Shown: positions 1 to 14,200 of the stretch, piece after piece
Position numbering within the stretch: position 1 is the stretch's first letter
Layout: every line of letters begins with the position of its first letter
DNA from: Nannobrachium achirus
Lineage: Eukaryota > Chordata > Actinopteri > Myctophiformes > Myctophidae
Reading direction: 5' to 3'
DNA: 64,000 bases
Assembly: GCA_963921795.1 (NCBI GenBank)
Contig: OY997659.1
Location: forward strand, 27,747,290-27,811,289
The notes under the pieces: generated by a model
Told to the model about the DNA's origin: nothing
The model's database searches: none
What the model saw: only the letters and a program-made list of their open reading frames with translations
Made by a program: the position numbers and the translations under genes

Positions 1-817
1 CATTGTTACTGACTACCTTGCCTTTGACTGAAATGCCTAAACCAAAATGTTTGTGATTCATTTGTGAGTTTACACATCTGTTATGTTTCTTGCACTGCTG
101 GGGCAATGTTTTGAATTTGGATGGGCCAGACAACACAGTACAGCAAGGAAAATTGCTGTATTAGCCATCTCTGTCTCTTTGATGCAATGTTGTATTGGGT
201 CCAATTATGGGTAGGCAGATCAGGTCACGCATGAACGAATCCTCATTTGCACAGAAAATGTACGTTCCAGGTAGAACGCAGAATTTTAAGTTATTACAGT
301 TAAGTATGTTTACATCTTATGTGTATGTATATACAGCTGGTATATCAATATATTAGATTTTGAACCTAAATTTCCCAATACCTAAATTTTCAATACCTTG
401 AATAGACAATAATACTCAGGAATCAAATAAGTGTTGCTGCTCCACTGAAGTGCTTTTGTCTCTGAAAGAAAGTGGGTGTACAGTTGGAAGTCTGCTCTCA
501 GCTTATATTTCCTGTGTAAATTCTGGGATGTCCAATGGAAATGTAATTGTCATTTCAAATGTGAGAAATTAAATCTTATCTTTGCTACAAACACAGTCAA
601 TACTAATGTGTTTTCTTTGTTTACTGTAGAACAGTATTTTTAAACAAACATATCTAATGAAAGCAATTTTCTGATGTCGCAAGCTAGTCCACACATTAAG
701 GATTAAGGTCAAAGTAAACCTTTAAGCAGCTAGGCTATTCCTCTCCCTGAAAAACATTGATGGAGCCTGCGCAAAAAGTCTTCTTTACACCTGTAAACCA
801 ATGATGAGAAAACAATT

Positions 818-1108
818 GGCGGCTGTGGCTCAGGAGGTAGAGCGGGTCATCCAATGATCCGTGGGTCGGCGGTTTGAATCCCGGCTCCTCCTGTCCACAT
901 GTCGAAGTGTCCTTGGGCAAGACACTGAACCCTACATTGCCTCCAATGAGTCGGTCGGTGTCAGCTTGTCACCATTGTTGTGTGAATGTGGGAAGTGAGG
1001 ACGGACGCTGGCGTCGACTGTTTGCCGCTTCTCCCAATGTATGGATGAATGAACCACTGTAAAGCGCTTTGAGCACTTGGAAAAGCGCTATAAAATGAAA
1101 TTCATTAC
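818..1108 (+). repeat. tRNA-derived SINE, near full length
   Basis: The head is tRNA-like: an A-box-like TGGCTCAGGAGG and a B-box-like GGTTTGAATCCC. It is followed by the body shared with other fish SINEs (a GTCGAAGTGTCCTTGGGCAA stretch, then GTAAAGCGCTTTGAGCACTT and AAAAGCGCTATAAA). A second copy at 48480-48778 matches over the whole length, which confirms a dispersed unit. It lies beyond the dnajc3 stop codon. Confidence 0.85.
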
Positions 1109-1861
1109 AAGTTGATGAACAGGTTTGCATGCATTGGAGAAATTTGAGATGAACAACCACTTACTACCTAGTACCTAATGCTGAGGCAAGGTGATCCAAT
1201 GTAAAAGCTCTCATATTCTGTGCCAGATGCCAAAATGCCTCCAAGGTAGCTGTGCCACGGTTTTGTATGTTTTTCTTTACTATGCAATGAAAAAAAATGT
1301 TTTTTTTTTTATAATTCTTTCCCCCACAGAAACAGACACAGTTGTTGTGATTCAGTGGCAAAAAGAATTTTGTCAATCGGACAAATGGTTCCAGAGATAG
1401 AGCTGTTTGAATGAAAAAAAGTGTCCATCCACTAGAATGGACACACATTTTCACACATTTTCTCAATCAGCTAAACGAGGGAGCAAACACACAAACAGAG
1501 AAAAGCATCTCTCTGATCTCAGGTCATTTTGACATCTTTAAAAAAAAGGGAAAAAAAAGAAATATATTTTTTTTTCCTATGTAAAAAACACAAAAAACGT
1601 CATAAGCCGTCATTGGCACACCAGGCTATTGGAAAAAAAAAACGTCATAAGCCGTCATTGGCACAGAATGAGTTAAAGCTACAAAACACTATTTTGTTAA
1701 GCATTGCAACCACATAAGAACTTGCACATTGAATACAATTAAAGCTGGGTGTGTTTCAGGGGAAAAAAGATTGAAGCATATCACAAGGAAGAATACCGAG
1801 TAGTTAACGTACTGGTATCAATGATCAACCCAATCCTGAGTGCAGAGAAATTCCTTACTTA

Positions 1862-1952
1862 AATCATAATTAATTGCATTTTTATAGCGCTTTCCTAAGT
1901 ACTCAAAGCTCTTAACAATGGTACTCATTCATACATTGGGAGGGGAGGTTAA
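1862..1952 (-). repeat. SINE 3' fragment, reverse orientation
   Basis: Read on the minus strand this stretch gives the SINE 3' motif (CTTTGAGTACTTAGGAAAGC then GCTATAAAAATGCAATTAAT), the same tail as the copies at 818 and 48480. The tRNA head is missing. Confidence 0.6.
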
Positions 1953-2800
1953 AAAGGTTTAAGCATAATCTCCATTCAAATGAATAAGCATAAATAGAAT
2001 AGATCTTTATTTACAATTCAGAACAAAAACTCCATTCATATAAAAAAATAGCATTGTACCTGTATTAATGTGTACCTGTACACATTAATCTAAAGAATGG
2101 ATGTACATTTCAGTGTACAATTCCGAAAGGATGCAGTCATTGCTTTGGAATTAAACTTTTACCCTTGATTGAAATCACTGCAGGTACGTTCTGCATCAAG
2201 ACACAGCATACATTTTGGCATAGAAACGGCTTTATCACAGCATGGAATCCAACGTTGTATCATTCAAGGACACTGGAAATAATGTCACAGTTTCCTCCAA
2301 GATCTCTCTGCGAGTCAATAGATTGCTACAGGGATGATGTCTTTTTGTAGGCCAACCCAGAAGTTACTTCTGCCATGGGTTATTCCCAGTTACCACCAAA
2401 GATTTGAAACAGAATTTCTGCTTTGGGTTTTGGATAAATTAAAACAAACCATTGGCCAACAAAGGTTTATAACATGTTTGTTTTTTTTCAACAAAATAAT
2501 ATCCACAAATCATAACAAATGATTCTTTATCACAACATACGTTTTAACTACTTAAACCCTAGTATACTTTGTTGTACATCAACAGCGAAAATAGCTGATC
2601 TACAGTGCAAGCTCACGACTCGTCGCAAGCTTGTAGGTCTGCTTTCTAGCCGAATGTTCATTGTTCACCTATTTTCTCTGAGTGTTTGCCTATTATGACA
2701 TGCCCAGAATAGGGATGCTAGGGTTCATGTGTTAAAAAGCACATTACATTTTCATTCGTGGTTGCAATATTAACAGCCATTTGTCACATAAAACATGAAA

Positions 2801-3203
2801 GGCCTTTAAGGTTTATTTTAAAGTACGACTTTGACAATTTCAATCTTCATATGATTGGTCCTTTTTTTCCAACTGTGTCAGAGGAGGGCTGTGGACACTT
2901 CAGAAACCCACCTACCAGGGACATCATTGCTAGGCAGGTTTTTGTTTTCAAACAAAAAAATCAAATTTTAATCAAGGAGAAGAATGGCTTCCATTATAGC
3001 ATGCCAACTGTCCTGGAATAGAAAGCCTGCGGTTTCTATCAGCTTCTATTCCCCAGGCAGGTTTCTGAACTGTCCACGGCACAGCCCTCCTCTGAGACAC
3101 AGAGAGTAGACACACAAAAATGGTGCCATTGCATAATGAGCACTAGTGAGGACTGATTATATGAATATGGGTTGAAAATGGCTGAAGTCGTCCTTTAACC
3201 ACA
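2801..3203. repeat. Foldback (inverted-repeat) element
   Basis: The arms around 2876-2922 and 3050-3098 are complementary over about 40 bases (a GAGGAGGGCTGTG core). Outer parts near 2805-2860 and 3160-3203 also match imperfectly in inverted orientation, ending in TTTAAGG and CCTTTAA. It lies within 620 bases of the dnajc3 stop, so it could be in that gene's 3' UTR. An AATAAA on the minus strand lies at 2812-2817, inside the left arm. Confidence 0.5.
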
Positions 3204-3420
3204 GACCTTATATTCCCTGCCAGAATTGATAACCCAAAAAAGCTTTGGAAATCTGATGTGGAGAAACCACTAAGAATTCCTGTGGGTGGGTTGTAGTACT
3301 ACAAACTGTAGCAATCTCGGGATGAACTGGCATTCCTCAAGTTGGTGTTTTCCCTTTAAAATCGGGAGGTAAAAAATAATACAAATCAGCTCCAGCTGTG
3401 CTGGATGTGATTTTCTTTTA

Positions 3421-6394
3421 TCAGTTGAAGTTGAACTTGAAGTTGAAGGGTCCAGAGCCAAAGGGATTGAAACCCTGGTAGCCCTGATGGCCCTGATGAC
3501 CCTGATGAAAGTGGTGGTGATGGTGACCTCCCTGCTGGCTCTCTGGGTCCATGGGATCTTCTCCGTGGTCAAATTTTGTTCTCATCTCTGCAGAAACGAA
3601 AACATCGGTCCACATTAACATGTTACGAATACAAGCTCACAAAGCTTGCTAGAGTTCTAGTGCACGTTGTAGGAGTGTGTACATTCTTAACTAAACATAC
3701 CTCCCCCTGACCTTTCTACTGTAAATAACATTTTTTTTTCTATTTGTCTGTCATTTAATGTTGTATGAACTGTAAAAGGGACCCTAATTTAAACAAGCCA
3801 AAAGCTTTATTGTGTTTTTTATACTTTTAGCTGACCTTGTACCTGTGAACTGTATTGTCCTGTACCTTTTCCCATGCAGACCTCTATTAAAATCTTCAAT
3901 CAATCAATCAAAAACTGAAAAAACTACCAGCTATGGTTTATTTCTGATGGAGGAGCCGTTTGATGGAAAAAATGGATCTCCAAAATGGATACATTGACAT
4001 GGAAAATGTCGACAACCAGTTCCAGTGCCGTAGCACTGGAACTGTTCACATCATGTCCTCAGTGCATTGATGCGGTCTGACACTCAGCCTGGCCTGACAT
4101 TCACTGGGTGAGTGGCATTACGCTGACGGACAGCTGAATAGTCCATGTAAGACCTTGGGCCTTTTACCTGGGTCAGTGAGCACCTCCTTGGCCTGAGCGA
4201 TGTCTATGAACTTTTTCTCTGCTTTTTTCTTTTCCTCCGCGTTCTGGAAATTGTCCGGGTGCCACTGCTGTGCCAGCTTCCTGTAGGCTTTGATGATCTC
4301 CTTTTTCTGGGCCGTTCTGTCACAGTGACAAGAGATGCGTAAATTAAGTATTAGACAACAAACAATATTTCCCCATACCTACTGTTACAGTATGTTGGCC
4401 CAGTTGTTATGGAATCATATTTCCATTTTCTCACACGTCTGTCGTTCTTAGGGTTGGGATTCGGAACCGGAAGAACCGGATCCAACATTTAGAAATCAGA
4501 ATCGGTTCCTTCACATTTGAATCCGTTTCTGGAACCAGGTTTTCTCACTGCTAAAGCTGGTTATGTGGACTTCACGTCTGCTATATAATTACAATACCGG
4601 TGGTTCTCAAACCTTTTAATTTCAAGGACCACCATAACTCGGAGAGTGTAGAAATTACGAGTCCATTTGGTTCCATTTGTACTCAGAGTTACAGACCGGT
4701 TAGGGTCCATTTGGAACCCCCTATAGAGATCTTTAAGGGAACCGTTAAGGAATCGGAATCGTTCAAATCTACAAAGGATCGCAACCCTAGTCTTTCTATC
4801 ACAGAGTTTTATTCTCGTAATTGAGACCTAGAATATCTCAGTATATTCGTGCAATTGTGAGACCAATAATTCTGAGATATGAAATTGTATTTGGAAAAAC
4901 AAAACAATAAAAAGAGCAATTCAGGCCTTTTTATTTTTACTCAGTGGTCGGAAAAGGGCTTCCATGAATTGTAAAGCCAGCGCAAATATTGCCTACCTCT
5001 TCACTCCAAGGATCTTGTAGTAGTCCCTCTTCTGAGACTGTTTGAGCAGCCGTTTAGCTTTCTCCAAGCCCTCTTTGATCTGACGGTCATTCTCGCTGTG
5101 CTGGCCAGCGGTCTCATAATCCTTAATAGCTGCAAGTGTACAAGAATCATTATCAGTTATTGATTCACCGAACTGGCCGATATGTGAATGGTGCTCTGGA
5201 CATTTTCCCGATTGATCTACTTTGTTATAAACATGCTCCCCTCTCCAAAAATGTTATTCCCACAACAATTCACCCTTTGTTAGCCTCCTGGTTGGTCCCT
5301 GACTGACCAACCAGCAGGCTCTATCTGCCTTGTCCCGCCCTGGTTCTGCCTTTTTTATGTTGAATTAGCTAAAACATCATTTTTGGAGAAATAGAAACAT
5401 TTAAAAACATGCTGATTCACTATGCTGCCACTGAGCAGCTCCAATTGACTGAAACAAAGTTTGAAATTAGAATTGAGCACACAGAATAACAATATGAAGC
5501 AACCGAATTAACATGGCAGTGGATGGAATGTCCCACTGAATGTCCCACCAAGACACAGCAACCAATGGGTGTGGAGAGGGGCAGGACAATGGGCGGGACT
5601 TGACAAAGGGTGAATTGTTCATGGTACAGACATGTGGTAATCACCTCACCTGAGTTTAGAGTGAATTATACATCCACATTATTTTTCTTTAGAAAATGCA
5701 CTGTACAGTACATCAGTGTTTGTATGTTTATACAAGTGTGTGAAGATTTGAGGCTTGTCATAGGTGTACCGAGGTGTGTGTGAGTGAGTGTGCGCCTGGG
5801 TTATTAAAATCTACTGCTTACGAAGCGGAGGTCCACGGGAATCTGACAGTTTAAAAGCCTGCGTGAGGTCTGATGCTCCCACCCGCTGGGGTGTTCACGC
5901 CTTAGCAGATAAAGTGTGTTAATGGAAATCTACCCGGCAAACATTCCCTGGAGTTGCAGAGCTGAGGGAGAGGAGCCTTGGCCCGGGCTTTCATTATTTC
6001 CCAGACTCGACAGCCTGCAGTGAGATTATTATTGGACATGGATCTCTCCGGCTCTTTGGTGCATTTAAAGTTAAAATGGCCACTAAACAATTGGAAAGGA
6101 CATGAAAAAGCAACATGTATCACAGTCTATTAATGGCCCAGTCTTGAGATTCTGTTGGTGTATTGTGCTCACTGCTCACTAGTGATGGGTACCGAATTAC
6201 GGTACCAAGCAGGAACCGATAAGGAAATGGCGGTTCCTGGCTACCCCATACAAATATTTATCGGATTTCTCGACATGCTAGTTAAATACATAAATAAATA
6301 AGGCTTCATGATTACATTACATATCTTCAAAGATGTATTTGACTATTTGTCAGGACCTGACTAACTTAAGCCTGACTATGCGACTTGTATTTCT

Positions 6395-6444
<50 letters not shown>

Positions 6445-9400
6445 CAAAGCAGCAGCTACGAGCGTCACTAGCAACAGCCAGGCAGGCATGCAGATATGGA
6501 CCGTGGAAAGCACTCTAAAGTGTGGCTTCATTAAAGCAGCAATAAGACTTCCAGTGGTCGATCTCTTCAGAATAAGAGTATAACTGAAGCCATTGAAATA
6601 TGATTTATTTGCACATTATAAATTAAGCATTTAAAAAAAGCTATACAACACAAATTATGTTTCTGTGTAAAAATAAAAACATATTTTTAACCATTTTGGA
6701 ACCGAAATATGGAACCGATAAGCAGAACCAGAACTGGACTCCAAATCCAAACGATAGCCATCCCTGTTGCTCACACACAGAGGAGGCTTTCATTAAAATT
6801 TAAAAAAGGGTTTTATAAATAATCATAAAATGCAGCCAGGAGAGGGGGAGTGCAGATGGTACGGCAAAGTGTGGACTGAGATTCCAGGGTCCGTTATTTC
6901 TGGACTACAGGGTGGCTTGACAATTTATAGGGGATAACATGGTTTCGAGCTTGTCTCTTCCACAGCCTGCCAGCCTACAGGAGATGCATTACACTCAACG
7001 CGTGTTGGAAACGGCAACGACTAATGGCCATGATAAAGGAGCGGCGGTGTTCAACTCCAGCCTGGGAGCCACGACAGCTGTAGATCACTCAGGTTGTGCT
7101 TACTTCTAACACATCGTGTTCCAGCCCAGAGGGGTAATATGTTCTATATAGTTGTAATGATATTGGATAACCTGGAGGCCTGAACAGATGTGCCATATTT
7201 AAGTCTCACTTTCAGCCGAAACTTGGGGATATGAATCAACTAAATCACTGTCGTTATGAAAACCTGCATGATGCGGATGATTATTATGACCATTATAACT
7301 GATGATCATTTTGCTTGGATCAAACAGATTTTCGAGATGGACAAAAAGTCTGTGAATTTTGACTTAATAATTTGATGTTTAGTAGATGTAATCAAGGTTC
7401 TACTGTACATTATTATCGTGTGCAACAGTGATGACAAAACTGGTAGTAAAACTGCACATTCATCCTAGTTAACAGCAACCTAGGCTAGTCTAAAAGTCGA
7501 ACTAATACATACATTTGAACACCAACAGCATTATTTAAGTAAAGACACTGTATGAGTGGTAGTTGATTTAGTTTTAGTCATAGTCTTTCGAATACAATTA
7601 TTTTGTTTGTCATGTTTTAGTCTAGTTTTTTAGTTGTTGATAAAAGTATCAATATATTTAGCCTTAGTTTTAGTCCGTTTTAATTAGTTTTCGTCAGTGA
7701 AAGAATGTATGTGACGGAATCATTTCCAATAGCCACCATGCCGACACTGACCTTCGTCATACTGTTCATCTTGGATGTAGGCCTCCGCTCTGTCCTTCAG
7801 GGCGTTGACGTTCTCTGGGTCTTCCTCCAGGACCTGGCTACACACCGAGACCGCCCTGCTACCTTGCTGGCCCTGTTCAGTACACATGACACTAGGCCTG
7901 TCACAATTGTTACATAATCGTCTAATCGTGATTTTTTTTGACATAATCGTGATTATTTTTCATAATCGTCATAATCATTTCCATGTTGAAAAATGTTCAT
8001 ATATTTAAATAAAAAGGTAAAAAATAGTGGAAATAGCAGATCTACAAGCTCACAACGCGTCGCATTGCGACGCGTTGTGGTTATATATATTATAGTAATA
8101 TATATATTATATATATATATAGCCTATATATTTAGGCTATGTATCATATCTACCATGTGCAACTTAAAAGCCTAAAAGCCAAACAGAAATGTAATTGTCA
8201 ACTACAAAAACACAATTAAATCGTTAATCGCAATTATTTGAGTGACAAATAATCGTCATGTAAAATGTCATAATCGTGACAGCCCTACATGACACACACA
8301 CAATCCTATAAGTCATGGATTAGGTACAATTCCATAGACCGTAAATAAAGAATAGACAAAGTGACGCCATTGGTTTCAACAGACCCGCTTTGAAGCCTGT
8401 TTTTCAGCTATTTCAAATCCGCCATCTTTCTATATCTGGTCAGAAATGCTAACGGAAAATAATGCTATTGGCTGCAACAGCAGAGAGGGTGGGTCTTCAC
8501 TCGTTAGAACCAGTAGAAACCCTAGAAACATAGCCTACTTTATCATTCATTTTAAAATGAATGGCGCCATAATTTACCGTACTAAACGCATATCAAGATG
8601 ATTTAAAAAAATATATTTTAAACTAGCGATTGAAAACATAAAATGTTTATGAAAAGGTTTACTAAGGTAATAAAATCAAGGTTAAAGCTTGCCCAAAACC
8701 TCACTGACTCATATTGAGATTTGTATGTATTTCTAACAGCGACATCTACTGGGCCATTAATAGGAAAGAACCTGGAAGCAGAGTCCTGCAGGGTCCGATT
8801 TTGACAACCCGCGCCCGCCCCGCCCGTCATTAATCAGATCTGTGGACCGACCCATTACCTGTGATTATATAAAAACCAGAACTGCCCCGCCCGTCAAAAA
8901 AGTTAACCATCGCCCGCCCCGCTACCGTGATTAAATACAGTAAAGTAAATAGCCTACAGCCGTGCACCACTCAATCATCCCTGCATGCTGTCCTCAGTGT
9001 ACCCGTCGCGTACCAGCGGGCCCCGACCCGCTGCAGGACTCTGCCTGGAAGTGAGCTTTGATTCCAGCGAAGGGGGTTTGCCCCTTGGTATAAACACAAC
9101 GACTGGTGTTTAAAAAGGTTTATGTTTTAGTGTACTGTAGGTGGCTCATGGCAGCAAATGAGGCACAGTACCTGTGCCAAGGCGTGGCAGATGCGCTGCT
9201 TGGCGTGGAGAGTGTAATGATGCACGTTGGGCTCCGTCTTCATCACAGCTTCGTATTTGTTCACCGCGTCCTCGTACCTGAAACGCAGCGAGCAGGTGGG
9301 CATTTTAATTGACACGCAAGACGCTAGGAAAAACAAAATAATTGCTGCAGCCGCCAGCACAGAATCTCTCAAATTGACTGTTGATTATGCTTAATATTTC

Positions 9401-10609
9401 AGGAGACATTTCAATGAATGGCTTGCAGTTGAGAGGGCGTTATTTCATAACATAAGGATACATTACCGTATGTTACTGATGTTTGAGGCGTTTCAGAGAT
9501 GCGTTTGAGGCATGTCAGCAGGCACACACACGCACACGCACACACACGCGCACACACACACACACACACACACACCTTTGCTCCTGGATCAGCTCCTCTC
9601 CGGACTGGATCTGTTTGTTGAGTTTCTTCACTTGTTTGTAGTGGCTGTAGCACTGCTTGTGATCAGGATCCAGCTTCAGGCATTCACGTACCTCACTGGA
9701 AACAGTGTTTAGTCGATCACTCATGAGCCTTCTTTATGTCACGCCAGTACTTAAAGGACAACTTTGTTTTTTTACCACAAGGGTTCATATTTTAGATTGT
9801 AATTAGAGAAAAGAAAAAGTGAGTGTTAAAATGTTTTCATTTGCTTCGTTCTATTGTTTTATTGCGTTTACCGTGTTAAAATGTGGGGCATGCGTACACA
9901 TGGGGCATGTGTACAAGTGGCTAAATAGGTATTTTTAGACACAATAAGCCAGCAGTTTCTTTATTGCTATTTACAGTAACACGTCTATCCCCCATAAGTC
10001 ACATCCAACCACGAAAGGTTGCGTTGCATCTTGGGAATGGGCTTATTCTGTGTAAAATGACATATTTAGCCACTTGTACGCATGCCCCCAACCACTGAAA
10101 TAAGAATCTCTAAAACAATAGAAAGAAGTAAATGAAATAATTTTAACACTCATCTTTTATATTATTTAATTACAATCTAAAATATGAACCCTTGTTGTAA
10201 AAAACTAAAGTTGTCCTTTAATTAATACATGTCTCGTTGGTTTTGTTGTATGGCATAGATTTGGACCGCTAGAGAATTCCATCCATTTTGTATTATTTGA
10301 AATTAGATTTCTGATAGCTGACACGTGACTATTGTTATAAGAATTCTACTGCATTTGTTCAGAAATACACAGTTAGTTTGGTACTTAGGGCTGTCACGAT
10401 ATGACATTTTACATGACGATTAATTGTCACTCAAATAATTGGCGATTAACGATTTAATTGTGTTTTTGTCGTTGATAATTACATTTCTGTTTGGCTTTTA
10501 AGCTTTGAAGTTGTACATGGTAGATATGACACATAACCTAAATATACAAAGAAATTACTGACATATTTGACAACTTACTACTTAAAAATCACACCCGTGT
10601 GAAGTGGAG

Positions 10610-10667
<58 letters not shown>

Positions 10668-11219
10668 ATCATGTGTACCGATTTTTGTGACATTTGAAGA
10701 AAATATGTAGGAAAAGGAGCAAAAAGTGTGTTTTGGAGAAAATTCAAGATGGCGGAAAATCTATCATGGCGCAAATGGGCGTGGCCTATATGGGGAGATG
10801 CGTCATGACCCAAGGAATCCAGGGAAAACATAATTTAAATTTTCCGACCTACGGTTCAAGAGTTACAGGCCAAAACGTAAAGTGGGGTGTTATGGCGCCA
10901 CCATGCGGCCAAATGACAAAATTATTTTTTATTTAATCCTTGAAATCATTATGAACCTCCTCTCCAAGTCTTGAAACTCTAGCCCCTATGGTTTGCGAGA
11001 GACAAATAATTGAATGTGAGTTTTTGCAATTCCCATTATAAGTCAATGGGGAAAATTAATTCACTAATAAATTAATATCAATTAAACTATAGAACCTTTC
11101 TCTTAGAAAAGTAATAGCCCACGATTCCCGAGTAAGCCGGTCGATTTGATATATGGCGCGAGTGTGTGGTGGCAAAACTGTGGGACTAGTGGCGTGCCGA
11201 AGTTTAGGAAGTTCAGGCT

Positions 11220-11260
<41 letters not shown>

Positions 11261-14200
11261 GACAGACAGACCCACACGGCCACGTATAGGGAGCCTGTGC
11301 TTCACACAGCTCCAAAAATAACTTTGATAGTGGAAATAGGCGATCTACAAGCTCACAACGCGTCGCGATGCGACGCGTTGTGAGCTTGTAGATCTGCTAT
11401 TTCCACTATTTCTGACATTTTTCAACATTCACGATTATGACGATTATGACAAAATAATTGCGATAATGTCAAATAATCACGATTAGACGATTATGTAATA
11501 ATTGTGACAGTTAGTTTGGTACTAATCTGATATGAGAATAATAGGCAGTGGGTCTTACGTGAGTGACATCTCATGGTCTCCAAGGTTGTAATAGATGGTA
11601 GAGAGCGTGTAGAAAGCCTGAGTGTTGTCGCTCTTCAGCTTTGACGTGGCTTTAAGGTCACTGATGGCCTTGCCCGTCTCGCCCATCTGAATGAAACACT
11701 CTGCCCGCAGCTCGCGAGAGGCCACATCCCACACACAGGTCTGGAAGGACAGTAGACATGAGGTTAAACCTCAGGTACAAATGACACATACATACAGTAC
11801 ATGTACTGAAGCTTTTCAATCTGTTACCATGGCAACGTACGATCTTTCAGTTGGCCAGGATGGCAGGAAAGTCAGGCTCAAGATAGACTTGGGTGTTTCC
11901 TGTAGGCAAGGCCTGGTACAATAGTGCAGGGGTTCATTTGATTGATTGAAGACTTTATTAAAACTTTTTTGTCTCAGGGCACCCCATAAATATTTGTTTA
12001 AATCCGAGGCACCCCCACATTATAATTTTCACCCCCAGCACCTTATATTTATAGCATATCGTCGTTGTCGGGTAGAAACCTTGTATGTCCAAAACTGTTT
12101 ATTATCTATAAAATGTACTAAACTAGTGATAACAGCCGATCTACAAGCACACAACGCCTCGCACTAGTTTTGTGCGACGATCTTGTATGATGAAGCAGAG
12201 CAAGAGGCGTACACATTTGAAACTTGGAGATACGAGGTTTCTGCCCGACAGTGATGATATTTTAGTGATTATGTTGAGAGGAAAATTTGAGATAATAGCC
12301 ATTTTGGTTAGAACTGACTGAAAATAACTTTGTACTTCAAGTTTAAAATGATACTAAGTGTCCAAATAAATCCCAAATATTATCAAATTGTCTCGCGGCA
12401 CCCCTGGACTGCCGTCGCGGCACCCCAGGGTTCCCCGTCACCCACTTTGAAAACCCCTGCAATAGTGCACTGATTCTCAAAGTGGGATCTGGGTTCCTTG
12501 ATGGGGTTACAAATGGACCCCATATGGGTATGTAACTCTGAGAAACCCATTTGCACACTGGTGGTCCTTGAAATTAAAAAATGTTTTGAGAACCACTGCA
12601 ATAATAGAATCACGAGTGTTCATTTAACTCTAATTGTACAAACGGAGCCGGTGGAGGGTACATTTTGTTCAATTTGTACAATCAGTTAAATTAACACTGG
12701 GGGACTGTACAGTGTACTCGCCTCAATGATGGCATCCAGCTGGACAGCGGCGGTCACATAATCTTTGCTGTCGAAGCTGTGGTGTGCCTGGGTCACCAGC
12801 CGCTGAATTTCGTCCGACTTGACGAGCAGACTCTGAGCCTCCTCCGCATCTTTTTCACTGGGGTTGGACTTGAGCTGAGCACGGGGAGAAAAGTGCATTA
12901 CATCAGGCATTTATGGCAGTGATTAAAGCAATTTAAGCACCACCTGAACGGAACAGAGGAATTTCTCAAGTCTGATGGAGGAAGGGGGGGGGGGGGGGGG
13001 GGGGGGCGAGAGAGATTTATGAGGTGGACATGGGAGGAAGCGAGAGAAGCAGTGGGCAGGCGCTGGGGAGGAGCGAGGAACACGCTGTAGATCAGCAATT
13101 CACAGTGTGTTTAGTTCTGTCCACTTGACTTCTCTCAAAGTGGGCAAGACTTTGCATTCCCTCCCCCCCAAAAAAAAGGTACTTGTGCCAAGTGTACCTC
13201 TTAAAAGCACTGCCAATCACGGCAGAGCTTACTTACCGTCCCCCCCCCCCAAACCCTATTACACTATAATCATCCTCATCATAGAGGTCGTCATCTTCGC
13301 GATAGCAATCTCAGCTAATGGCACATCCTTTTACAAATAGACCTGGCTCTGCTATCGGTGTTCCTGCTAGCTCAGCCCTGGGAAGAGGGGTAATGAATAA
13401 ATGTGATGCATTACGCCATGCCAACGTATTGGACTGCTGAAGCAGCAGGACAGCGTGCACCTCCAGCCAGGCCCTGTCGACATCACACTGGCAAAATATG
13501 GGCCACATAAAACCCGTGCTAGTCAAAATGCCTATTGCCCTCTGCTGGGAATATGGCTCAGTGCCCTCTTAAAGCTGGAGTTATGACAGTTGATTTCAAT
13601 TAGAAAACTTTCCGCACCTCACCTCGGGTACTCTCGTAAATTGACTTTTCTTTTTTTTTATAAACTATATTGAAATCAAATCCAAAAAGCATTATAGCTT
13701 AGTGGACATACCCTTTCCACCCAAACTACCTGGAGTTTCACATTACAGCTTACAAATAAATAAATAAAGACACCCAACTGCTAGGCAAAATCATGATGCT
13801 GGGTTCTTGTGCATTATTTTGTTATAAAGACGGTGAGCAGTTTAGGCCACAAATCCTCAAGGCAGACCTTCCACAAGCCCCTGGCAATACATTACAATAA
13901 CAGACACTGACCTCATATAGCACCGTTCTCAAGAGGGATTACCACGGCATTGTTCTTGGCATGACGGAACAGAGCTTTAAGTGTTATCAAAGAAGGGGAG
14001 CTCAGTACCAAGGGCATTCATATCTGCTGGCAGTTGTTATGCCACATCTCTGTGTAAAATGGTAATTGTAATGGAAAATCTCTCCGAGCATTCCACTCTT
14101 AATCCTTCTTAATGAACACCTGAAATGATATCTGAAGGCCAACGAGAGATTTGGCTACCAATTTAAATACTATTCCCCTTCTTAGATTATGGTTTATGAA

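Larger units (their letters stand above)
10386..11507. mobile_element. hAT-like element with an internal microsatellite repeat insertion
   Basis: The left end TAGGGCTGTCACGATATGAC and the right end ATTATGTAATAATTGTGACA match the family at 7893-8287. The middle (about 10584-11300) carries foreign sequence with GT and CA runs that recurs at 62123-62410. The palindrome at 11329-11407 lies near the right end. About 17 bases (ACAGTTAGTTTGGTACT) are directly repeated on both flanks, longer than a normal hAT duplication. In dnajc3 intron 6. Confidence 0.75.

Noticed and set aside
818-900. A functional tRNA gene
   Set aside because: A- and B-box words are present, but no cloverleaf or acceptor stem closes, and the sequence continues into a SINE body repeated elsewhere.
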